From the NCBI GenBank assembly GCA_964398775.1, contig CAYNND010000004.1, forward strand, positions 1 through 64,000: a stretch of DNA of 64,000 nt, written 5' to 3'. This stretch comes from CAYNND01 sp964398775 (GTDB lineage Bacteria > Patescibacteriota > Minisyncoccia > Phycocordibacterales > UBA2100). The position numbers and the translations under genes were made by a program. The notes under the pieces are model-generated. The model saw only the letters and a list, made by a program, of their open reading frames with translations, ran no database searches and had not been told where the DNA came from. This document shows, piece by piece, positions 52,564 through 59,528 of this stretch (the first letter of the stretch is position 1; every line of letters starts with the position of its first letter).

Positions 52564-52602
52564 ACGTGTAGCAAGGAGAGCACATGACGGGGTAATGCGC
52601 GT

Positions 52603-52614
52603 TTCGAATTGCAC
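52603..52614 (+). repeat. Inverted T-arm copy behind initiator tRNA
   Basis: A 12-bp perfect inverted copy of tRNA positions 52503-52514. A second piece, TGTAGC-aa-GGAG (52567-52578), is an inverted copy of the acceptor 3' end, so the copy appears split by about 24 nt. CACCGCAGCG right after it repeats the tRNA's 5' start. Confidence 0.75.
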
Positions 52615-52720
52615 ACCGCAGCGAGACCCATGTACTCATGGGTGCGAGGTCGGGGAGGAAGCACTTAGTATTTTTATGTATTCATGAAAACACTTAGTGA
52701 CTTGACCCCAATTCGCGCTC

Positions 52721-52757
52721 GTTAGAAAAATATGCCGCCCTGCGGCTATTTTTCGTT
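52721..52757 (+). repeat. Second copy of the 37-bp terminator
   Basis: Identical to 52527-52563 and preceded by CAATTCG, which resembles the tRNA's T-arm. It looks like a decayed direct copy of the tRNA 3' end plus terminator. The 52399-53052 interval holds two tRNAs and their tails and no protein gene that I can support. Confidence 0.85.
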
Positions 52758-52809
52758 TTCGGTAAAAGAGTCTTTGAAAATGGTAAAAATAATGATAGTC
52801 TGTCGGCAC

Positions 52810-52883
52810 GTCGGGATAGCTCAGAAGGTTAGAGCGAGGGACTCATAAGCCCTAGGTCGTGAGTTCGATTCTCACTCCCGACA
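52810..52883 (+). tRNA. Elongator tRNA-Met(CAT)
   Basis: A 74-nt tRNA. Acceptor GTCGGGA/TCCCGAC, canonical D-loop (AGAAGGTTA), anticodon loop CTCATAA (CAT at 52844-52846), T-arm GTGAG-TTCGATT-CTCAC, A73. The top anticodon-stem pair is an A-G mismatch. tRNA-Ile2 (lysidine-modified CAT) is an alternative I consider less likely. Confidence 0.85.
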
Positions 52884-52926
52884 CACGATAGTGTGGTGGG
52901 AAGTACTGTGCCTGCGCACAGTGCGG

Positions 52927-52938
52927 GTGAGAATCGAA
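52927..52938 (+). repeat. Inverted T-arm copy behind elongator tRNA-Met
   Basis: A 12-bp perfect inverted copy of 52864-52875, just after the hairpin ACTGTGC/GCACAGT (52905-52922). A decayed direct copy of the 3' end (12 of 14) lies at 53013-53026. Confidence 0.75.
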
Positions 52939-53052
52939 AGCAGCTTGCGTTATGAGCAAAAATATTTTGCATGCCCTTTATCATAAGCACGTACTGGTCT
53001 GTAAGCCAGATGTTCACTCCTGACACTGTGCACGTCATGATATGCTTCATCC

Positions 53053-53298
53053 ATGGATAGTAATCTTATAATTGGTTGCTTTGGAGCAGCAATTATTCTC
53101 ATAGCATTTATTGCGCTCCAGCTTCACTACATCACAGATGAAGATATTCGGTACGATACTGCAAATGTTGCCGGTTCAGTATTTCTTGTCTGGTATGCTT
53201 ATACAGGAGGAAGCTGGCCGTTTTTTATTCTCAATACAGTCTGGGGTCTTGTATCGCTGCGAGATGTCATTACATACTACACGCGGAGACAGGGTTGA
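53053..53298 (+). CDS. Small CBU_0592-like membrane protein
   Basis: An 81-residue protein with three membrane helices. The pattern (IIGCFGAAIILIAFIALQL ... NVAGSVFLVWYAY ... FFILNTVWGLVSL) matches, from memory, the CBU_0592 small membrane protein family of unknown function. TATGCT (53041-53046) ends 6 nt before the ATG. Confidence 0.75.
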   Translation: MDSNLIIGCFGAAIILIAFIALQLHYITDEDIRYDTANVAGSVFLVWYAYTGGSWPFFILNTVWGLVSLRDVITYYTRRQG

Positions 53299-53333
53299 AT
53301 CTTTCCTTAATATCTAGTATTGTACCCAGCACT

Positions 53334-53407
53334 GCGGGCGTAGCTCAGCTGGTTAGAGCGTCTCCCTGTCACGGAGAAGGCCGTGGGTTCAAATCCCATC
53401 GCTCGCG
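53334..53407 (+). tRNA. tRNA-Asp(GTC)
   Basis: A 74-nt tRNA. Acceptor GCGGGCG/CGCTCGC with one G-T wobble, D-loop with GG, anticodon arm TCTCC-CTGTCAC-GGAGA, T-loop TTCAAAT, G73 as expected for aspartate. CCA is not encoded. Confidence 0.95.
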
Positions 53408-53415
53408 CAAATAGT

Positions 53416-53442
53416 CAAAACCGAGGCAATGCCTCGGTTTTG
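53416..53442 (+). terminator. Intrinsic terminator after tRNA-Asp
   Basis: A 12-bp stem CAAAACCGAGGC with its complement around AAT. Confidence 0.9.
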
Positions 53443-53453
53443 CTTTATTTGGA

Positions 53454-53473
53454 GCGAGCGATGGGATTTGAAC
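53454..53473 (+). repeat. 20-bp inverted copy of the tRNA-Asp 3' end
   Basis: A perfect reverse complement of tRNA positions 53387-53406 (T-stem end through acceptor). It is followed by nested GC-rich hairpins (including GGTTG-TAAT-CAACC). Confidence 0.9.
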
Positions 53474-53552
53474 GGCGCAAGCCTGCGAAGCCGGTTGTAA
53501 TCAACCGTAGGCGCGCCGCGGCCAGCAGCACTTATGTGTACCCACATTAGTG

Positions 53553-53570
53553 ACTGCGGGACAAATCCCA
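53553..53570 (+). repeat. Decayed direct copy of tRNA-Asp
   Basis: ACTGCGGG (tRNA 5' end with flank, as at 53331-53338) joined after one base to CAAATCCCA (T-arm, as at 53390-53398), like a tRNA with its middle deleted. The 53299-53645 interval has no other gene. Confidence 0.65.
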
Positions 53571-53645
53571 AAGCCTTGAAACTAGTTTTCGTTTCGAGCC
53601 TTTTTCATTTTTTGAAAGAGCATGATAGTGTGATTTATAAGTAAT

Positions 53646-54335
53646 ATGATTGATCAGATTTATTCACACCACGAAATGTGTTCCAACGAAGGAGGTTTTA
53701 TGCTTCAGAAAGGAATGAATTTTAAAGTAAATGGTAAATACTCAATCATTTTGATGTCTCAGAGAGTCAATGCACCTTATCAGGATAAAATTTTGGAGGA
53801 TGGGGTATCAATCGAATACGAGGGGCATGATTGTTCTCGACGGTACTGTTCTGAACCAAAAAATACCAGTCAACCTGAATATACCCCAACAGGCTCACTA
53901 ACTGAGAATGGTAAATTTAAAAAAGCAGTCGATGACTATAAAAATGGATTGACTGAAGTGTCAGTAGTTAAGGTGTACGAAAAATTGCAACCAGGTATTT
54001 GGTCTCTAAAAGGCTACTTTGATTTGTTAGACTATAAGATTGTTATGAGTGGTATGCGCAGTGTGTTTCGCTTTACTTTAAAACTCTCTGAAAGCATGCC
54101 TGAAAATTTTGAGTCAAATAGTCATGATATCGAGCATACTCGACTGATACCATCAAATGTTAAAAGAATCGTGTATAAAAGAGATAGAGGTGTTTGCGTA
54201 ATATGTGGCAGTGCAAAGAATCTGCACTACGATCACGATCTTCCATATTCAAAAGGTGGAGAGAGTACTGACGAAAGAAACATCAGATTGTTATGCGCTA
54301 AACATAATCTAAGTAAATCTGGGAAAATCGAATAA
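53646..54335 (+). CDS. SRA-like plus HNH endonuclease, AT-rich
   Basis: Up to 229 residues. The C-terminal HNH nuclease is clear (KRDRGVCVICGSAKNLHYDHDLPYSKGG split over about 178-203, then NIRLLCAKHN). The N-terminal part (NAPYQDKILEDG, YEGHD, GKFKKAVDDY, GIWSLKGYFDL) resembles SRA/YDG-type modified-base readers fused to HNH, i.e. McrA-like modification-dependent restriction. An alternative start at 53700 has a strong Shine-Dalgarno AAGGAGG four nt upstream, unlike its neighbours. G+C is 17 of 60 in 53701-53760 against 31 of 60 in 54541-54600. It sits right behind the tRNA-Asp repeats; recent transfer is likely. Confidence 0.8.
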   Translation: MIDQIYSHHEMCSNEGGFMLQKGMNFKVNGKYSIILMSQRVNAPYQDKILEDGVSIEYEGHDCSRRYCSEPKNTSQPEYTPTGSLTENGKFKKAVDDYKNGLTEVSVVKVYEKLQPGIWSLKGYFDLLDYKIVMSGMRSVFRFTLKLSESMPENFESNSHDIEHTRLIPSNVKRIVYKRDRGVCVICGSAKNLHYDHDLPYSKGGESTDERNIRLLCAKHNLSKSGKIE

Positions 54336-54413
54336 CTTAATGGTTTCCAGGGTAGATTCTTGCTAAATTTTTTCTAAAGGGGATTACCTCGTAGGCTCCT
54401 GCTGCTACCTTGC

Positions 54414-54419
54414 TATACT
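54414..54419 (+). promoter_or_regulatory. Extended leaderless-type -10 box
   Basis: TGC-TATACT, with a 6-nt spacer to the ATG at 54426. Confidence 0.6.
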
Positions 54420-54425
54420 TCCAAC

Positions 54426-55697
54426 ATGTCGTTTTTTACTACGTCGTTGAGAAAAATACGAACGTACACATCTATCCTTGGTCCCGGACTCACAACAGGT
54501 GCAGCTGATGATGATCCTTCAGGTATTACAACCTACTCGCAGGCAGCAGCACAGCATGGCTACACATCACTCTGGCTTGCAGCGTACACATTTCCATTCA
54601 TGGGAATGGTGCAGGAGTTTTGTGCGCGCATTGGTATTGTTACTCGGAAAGGGTTGGCAGCGAACATTCGAGCACAGTATGGGGTGGGCACACTCTCAGT
54701 ATTGTGTGTTCTTTTGTTTGCTGCGAACACACTGAATATAGCTGCTGATCTTGCAGCGATGGCGGCCGCTACTGCACTACTCTTCCCGTCGCAGAACCAA
54801 CTCTTCCTCATTGTTTTGTTTGGAATTCTCATAACTTTACTCGAAGTGCATTTGCCATATGAACGATATGCACGGGTCTTGAAATATCTTACACTCGCGT
54901 TGTTCTCATATGTGCTCACTGCGTTTGCAGTTGACATTGATTGGTTTACTGCGCTCTATCATGTTGTTGTGCCTACGTTTTCTTTTACAGCAGATTCGGT
55001 ACTTCTCCTCTGTGCTGTGCTTGGCACAACCATCTCGCCGTATCTTTTTTTCTGGCAGACTTCGCAGGAAGTTGAAGAACGGCACCAGCTTGCACGCGCA
55101 GAACACGCGCCACACCTTTCTGATGAGCCGTCGTTACTCTCAAAAATGCGTGTAGATGTCTGGAGCGGCATGGCTTTTTCAAATATCGTTATGTTCTTCA
55201 TCATGCTGACTTGCGCGGCAACTCTGCACCAGTACGGTATAACGCACATCACTACTGCCGAAACTGCCGCACAGGCTCTTCGCCCAATTGCAGGAGATTT
55301 TGCGTACCTACTTTTTACAGTAGGAATAGTTGGAACTGGCATGCTTGCGATACCTATCCTTGCAGGCTCATCAGCGTACGCATTTGCTGAGGCATACCGA
55401 TGGAGATATGGGCTCAATAAGACTTTTTCTGAGGCATACGCGTTTTATGGAGTCATTATCGTATCAATTTGCCTCGGCATTATGTGTAATGGCTTTGGTT
55501 TTGACCCAATGCATCTACTATTTTATGCCGCAGTCATGAACGGAATTATCGCGCCAGTAATCATATTTTTTATTGTGCGCATCGCGGCGAATTTACCTCG
55601 TCATAAAACCCCATGGTGGGGGACAATTGCTGGCTATGTACTCTTTCTGGTCATGTCATGTGTTGGGGTGGGGGCACTGCTTGCACTTTTCTTCTAA
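54426..55697 (+). CDS. Nramp-family divalent metal transporter
   Basis: A 423-residue protein with about 11 membrane helices. The first helix carries GPGLTTGAADDDPSGITTYSQ: the family's metal-binding DPGN is DPSG here, as in a distinct bacterial Nramp branch. Helix 6, where Mn/Fe Nramps have a metal-binding Met, needs alignment to judge. The metal could be Mn, Fe or, as in Nramp-related Mg transporters, Mg. TATACT (54414-54419) sets the start. Confidence 0.85.
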   Translation: MSFFTTSLRKIRTYTSILGPGLTTGAADDDPSGITTYSQAAAQHGYTSLWLAAYTFPFMGMVQEFCARIGIVTRKGLAANIRAQYGVGTLSVLCVLLFAANTLNIAADLAAMAAATALLFPSQNQLFLIVLFGILITLLEVHLPYERYARVLKYLTLALFSYVLTAFAVDIDWFTALYHVVVPTFSFTADSVLLLCAVLGTTISPYLFFWQTSQEVEERHQLARAEHAPHLSDEPSLLSKMRVDVWSGMAFSNIVMFFIMLTCAATLHQYGITHITTAETAAQALRPIAGDFAYLLFTVGIVGTGMLAIPILAGSSAYAFAEAYRWRYGLNKTFSEAYAFYGVIIVSICLGIMCNGFGFDPMHLLFYAAVMNGIIAPVIIFFIVRIAANLPRHKTPWWGTIAGYVLFLVMSCVGVGALLALFF

Positions 55698-55748
55698 ACA
55701 TCCACAGGAGTAACTTCATTGTCGGAGTCTCGGTGGTATACTCCATGC

Positions 55749-56102
55749 ATGTCTACTCTATCTAACTATGAAAAAGATATCCGTCCATGGGGTCAGTACG
55801 AGCGATTTACACTAAACGAACTAACAACAGTAAAGCTCATACAGGTAAATCCTGGCGAGGTCTTAAGTTTACAGACTCACAGTAAGCGGGAAGAATTTTG
55901 GCGGACTATTTCAGGGAAGGGAATTGCATCCGTTGATGGCGTTGATATTGAACTCACCGCAGGTGTTGAAGTGCGTATCCCGCTCGGGGCAAAGCATCGA
56001 GTACAGGCAACGACAGAGCAACTCCTTTTTCTTGAAATTGCGTTCGGTGAATTTGATGAAAAAGATATCGTCCGTTTAGAAGACAAATACGGTAGAAAGT
56101 AA
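55749..56102 (+). CDS. Mannose-6-phosphate isomerase type II-like cupin
   Basis: A 117-residue single cupin: DIRPWGQYERF, GEVLSLQTHSKREEFWRTISGKG, IPLGAKHRVQ. This is the C-terminal cupin of type II phosphomannose isomerase/GDP-mannose pyrophosphorylase, standing alone. TATACT (55737-55742, preceded by TGG) ends 6 nt before the ATG at 55749, which rules out the in-frame starts at 55719 and out-of-frame 55745. It is followed 1 nt later by GH130 genes, fitting mannose-phosphate metabolism. Confidence 0.88.
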   Translation: MSTLSNYEKDIRPWGQYERFTLNELTTVKLIQVNPGEVLSLQTHSKREEFWRTISGKGIASVDGVDIELTAGVEVRIPLGAKHRVQATTEQLLFLEIAFGEFDEKDIVRLEDKYGRK

Positions 56103-56103
56103 T

Positions 56104-57270
56104 ATGGAAGTGCTGTGGCTTCTACTTCCCATAGCAATTGTCTTTATCCTCTTTTTTACAGGGGTACTCCATAGAAAGCCGATTTCGAAGGATGCACCCA
56201 TTGCAACAGGCGAACCAAGTCCTGAATCATTTCAAAAAGGTATACAACTCGAGCGCTCGAAGAAGAACCCACTCATCGCACCTCATCCACACAATAGCTG
56301 GGAGACACATGCAGTCTTTAACCCTGCGGTAATGGTGCATGATGGTGTCGTACACATGCTCTACCGAGCGATGGGTCACGATGGTGTTTCGCGCGTTGGC
56401 TACGCAACAAGTGCTGACGGTATTCACTTTACTCGGCACTACAATCGTCCAGTGTTTGTTCCGCAGCTCGGTAAAGGTATTCCACTTAAAAAAAGCAGAC
56501 TGTCTCGTTTTTTCACTAGAAAGAAGAATGCATCCGGTGGTGGTTGGGCGGGTTGTGAGGATCCACGCATTGTGCAAATCGGTGACATGTTCTACATGAC
56601 GTACGTTGCCTTTGATGGATGGGGCTTCATACGTATGGCTATGACAAGTTTGTCCGAGGCTGATTTTCGTGCGCATCAGTGGAATTGGTCGCCGTCAGTT
56701 CTGCTGTCTCCACCTGATGAAATACACAAAAACTGGCTGCTGTTTCCTGAAAAAATACAAGGCAAGTTTGCAATCGTGCATAGTATTCATCCGAAGATGG
56801 AAATCGAGTACGTTGATTCGCTCGACGAGTTTGATGGTGAGCGATTCATTAAGAGTGGATATAATCGAGGGATCAAGACAAAGGGGCGATGGGATACTTG
56901 GGTACGCGGCGCTGGACCTCCTCCGGTTAAAACTGATGACGGTTGGCTTGTGCTCTACCATGGTATTCAAGAAGGTGAGACACATAAGTACAAACTCGGG
57001 GCTATGTTGCTTGATTTGAACGACCCAACGAAGGTACTTGGTAGATTGCAGTACCCACTCCTTGAGCCAGATACCTGGTATGAAAACCATGGCAAGCCAG
57101 GTATTGTCTACGCAAGTGGTGCTATCGTTTTGCGCGATACGCTCTATGTCTACTACGGGGCAGGAGATACAAGTGTCTGTGTTGGTACGATTCCGCTTAA
57201 GACACTCTGTGATGCCATACGAAATGGAACCGATTTACCAAAGAGCTCACTGAAAGCTGAAATTACATAA
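56104..57270 (+). CDS. GH130 glycosidase/phosphorylase with membrane anchor
   Basis: A 388-residue protein. An N-terminal membrane helix (about 3-22) is followed by a five-bladed propeller GH130 domain: FNPAVMVHDGVVHMLYRAMG, the family hallmark GCEDPR with the catalytic Asp, and DGWLVLYHGI. GH130 enzymes phosphorolyse or hydrolyse beta-mannosides. The anchor suggests action at the membrane, on which side is unclear. It is in one operon with the cupin and the tandem GH130. Confidence 0.88.
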   Translation: MEVLWLLLPIAIVFILFFTGVLHRKPISKDAPIATGEPSPESFQKGIQLERSKKNPLIAPHPHNSWETHAVFNPAVMVHDGVVHMLYRAMGHDGVSRVGYATSADGIHFTRHYNRPVFVPQLGKGIPLKKSRLSRFFTRKKNASGGGWAGCEDPRIVQIGDMFYMTYVAFDGWGFIRMAMTSLSEADFRAHQWNWSPSVLLSPPDEIHKNWLLFPEKIQGKFAIVHSIHPKMEIEYVDSLDEFDGERFIKSGYNRGIKTKGRWDTWVRGAGPPPVKTDDGWLVLYHGIQEGETHKYKLGAMLLDLNDPTKVLGRLQYPLLEPDTWYENHGKPGIVYASGAIVLRDTLYVYYGAGDTSVCVGTIPLKTLCDAIRNGTDLPKSSLKAEIT

Positions 57271-57280
57271 TTTTTTGTAT

Positions 57281-59203
57281 ATGTATACCGTACGACGTTC
57301 ACCGAAAAATCCAATACTTGTCCCATCGCCTGAGCGGCATTGGGAGCTTGTCGCGTTTAACCCATCACCGTATGTACTCAACGGAAAGGTAGAATTGCTC
57401 TATCGCGCACAGGGAAGACCTGACAAAATGCTTAATCCTCCAACAGCACTTTCTATCATTGGTCGTGCAGCGCAAACTCAAGAAGATCATTTTGAAGAAC
57501 GTGAACCATTTGTTGTTCCGACTGAGAGCTGGGACAAGTATGGATGTGAAGACCCACGCGTTACTTTCTTTGAAGGGAGATACTATACCTTTTATACAGC
57601 GCTTGGCGGCATTCCATTTGGGCCAGATAACATAAAGGTTGCGTGTGCGGTTTCAGATGATATGCGAACTATTGCAGAGAAACATCTCGTCACACCGTTC
57701 AACGCAAAGGCGATGGCACTCTTTCCTGAGCGTGTACACGGGAAAGTTACTGTCATCTTTGCCGCACATACTGATGACAAGCCGATACGCCTCGCGATAG
57801 CGCAGGCAGATGCAATTACTGATTTCTGGAAACCAGAGTTTTGGGAAGAATGGCACACTCGACTTGATGAATATTCAATTGAATTGCGACGCAATCAAGA
57901 TGACTTCGTTGAAATCGGTGCAGTACCCCTGAAGACGAAAGAAGGGTGGCTCCTTGTGTACTCATACATTACTGATTATCTCAAAGGCGACTCCCGCACT
58001 TTTGGTATTGAAGCACTGCTGCTTGATAGCGAAAATCCATACTTACTTGCCGCCCGAACAAATGAACCTTTCCTCGTACCTGAAATGCAGTACGAAGGTT
58101 TCGGAATCGTCGGGCGCGTCGCGTTTCCAAGCGGGGCACTTATCGAGGGTGATAGGCTTGACGTGTACTACGGTGGTGCAGATACAGTCTGCTGCAAGGC
58201 ATCACTGCACCTCCCGCACTTAATGCAGGCAATGCTCACCGACCTCGAAGAGATTCATGTACAGCGCTACGAGGGTAATCCAACACTCGTTGCTATCCCA
58301 GAGCATCCATGGGAATCTCGTCTTGCCTTTAATCCTACCGCAGTTGATATCGATGGTACTGCTTACATAGTCTATCGAGCGATGGGCGCTGACAACACAT
58401 CGGTCATGGGGCTTGCTGTCAGTAAGAACGGCATCACCATCGATGAGCGTCTGCCAGAACCTATCTATATTCCACGAAAAGAATTTGAATTAAAGCATGG
58501 TTCACCAACGGGAAACTCAGGCTGCGAAGACCCACGCCTGACGCGTATGAGAGATACGCTCTATATGACATACACCGCGTATGAAGGAGTCGGTAATACT
58601 CGTGTTGCGCTCACCACAATTTCTATCGGCGATTTTGTCGCTCGACGTTTTGAAAAGTGGAGTGAACCGATTCTTATCACACCACCTGGAATCGACGAAA
58701 AAGATGTCTGTATTTTCCCTGAGAAGATTCGCGATAAATACATATTCTTGCATCGTGTCTCGCCAATGATTTGTATTACAGAGTCAGAAGATGAGCATTT
58801 TAATGCTGAGACAATCAATCGATGTCTTGAGCTTATCGGTCCGCGCCCAGGATCATGGGAGAGTGAGAAAGTGGGGATTGCGGGGACGCCGATGAAGACC
58901 GACAAAGGCTGGTTACTTATCTACCATGCAGTCTCACATGAAAAACACTACTCTCTTGGCGCAGCGTTACTCGACCTGCAAGACCCAACTAAAGTATTGG
59001 GAAGGACTATCGAACCAATCCTCTCTCCACGCAGAGAATATGAACTAGTCGGGGAAATACCGAACGTTGTATTTAGCTGTGGGCACATCATACGAGAAGA
59101 CACTCTATACATCTACTACGGTGGAGCTGATACCGTGACTGGTGTTGCTACCTGCTCGCTCTCGTGGCTCCTTGATATCTTGCAGCCAAAGTCGCTACAA
59201 TGA
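57281..59203 (+). CDS. Tandem GH130 fusion protein
   Basis: A 640-residue protein with two complete GH130 propellers, about 1-320 and 325-640. Each has its own NP..FNP start, a GCEDPR catalytic motif (GCEDPRVTF and GCEDPRLTR), a phosphate/substrate-site lysine region (DGWL/KGWLL..YH/YS) and a closing YYGGADT. No signal peptide or membrane helix is seen. Single-domain GH130 is the rule, so the fusion is notable. The ATG at 57281 is preferred over TTG at 57275. Confidence 0.88.
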   Translation: MYTVRRSPKNPILVPSPERHWELVAFNPSPYVLNGKVELLYRAQGRPDKMLNPPTALSIIGRAAQTQEDHFEEREPFVVPTESWDKYGCEDPRVTFFEGRYYTFYTALGGIPFGPDNIKVACAVSDDMRTIAEKHLVTPFNAKAMALFPERVHGKVTVIFAAHTDDKPIRLAIAQADAITDFWKPEFWEEWHTRLDEYSIELRRNQDDFVEIGAVPLKTKEGWLLVYSYITDYLKGDSRTFGIEALLLDSENPYLLAARTNEPFLVPEMQYEGFGIVGRVAFPSGALIEGDRLDVYYGGADTVCCKASLHLPHLMQAMLTDLEEIHVQRYEGNPTLVAIPEHPWESRLAFNPTAVDIDGTAYIVYRAMGADNTSVMGLAVSKNGITIDERLPEPIYIPRKEFELKHGSPTGNSGCEDPRLTRMRDTLYMTYTAYEGVGNTRVALTTISIGDFVARRFEKWSEPILITPPGIDEKDVCIFPEKIRDKYIFLHRVSPMICITESEDEHFNAETINRCLELIGPRPGSWESEKVGIAGTPMKTDKGWLLIYHAVSHEKHYSLGAALLDLQDPTKVLGRTIEPILSPRREYELVGEIPNVVFSCGHIIREDTLYIYYGGADTVTGVATCSLSWLLDILQPKSLQ

Positions 59204-59212
59204 GAGCAATCA

Positions 59213-59240
59213 TTGACTTTTAATGAAAGTATTATATAGT
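59213..59240 (+). promoter_or_regulatory. Sigma70-type promoter of the DEAD-box gene
   Basis: TTGACT (59213-59218), a 16-nt spacer and TATAGT (59235-59240). The predicted start at about 59247 gives a leader of about 127 nt after removing the assembly artefact. This is the best -35/-10 pair in the window. Confidence 0.75.
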
Positions 59241-59301
59241 TCAACCGTTCGATTATATCTATCTCTCGTCTGACAAGCAGTAGACCTCGGTGTTTGCTAG
59301 A

Positions 59302-59401
59302 NNNNNNNNNNNNNNNNNNNNNNNNNNNNNNNNNNNNNNNNNNNNNNNNNNNNNNNNNNNNNNNNNNNNNNNNNNNNNNNNNNNNNNNNNNNNNNNNNNN
59401 N
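59302..59401. other. Scaffold gap (100 N) with duplicated ends
   Basis: 59247-59301 and 59402-59456 are the same 55 bp, so the contigs overlap and the gap is an artefact inside the helicase leader. Confidence 0.95.
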
Positions 59402-59528
59402 GTTCGATTATATCTATCTCTCGTCTGACAAGCAGTAGACCTCGGTGTTTGCTAGAAGCGTTATACGGAAGGTACCGAAGAAAGGTGGTGTCACAAAACG
59501 GCTACCTACGCTTCATAGCAAACATAAT

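Noticed and set aside
52527..52757. Possible CRISPR array from the repeated 37-bp unit
   Set aside because: There are only two copies, 194 bp apart, each a perfect terminator hairpin, and no cas genes are nearby.
53646..54335. HNH gene as a homing endonuclease in an intron of tRNA-Asp
   Set aside because: tRNA-Asp is intact and uninterrupted, and the nuclease lies outside it behind its own terminator.
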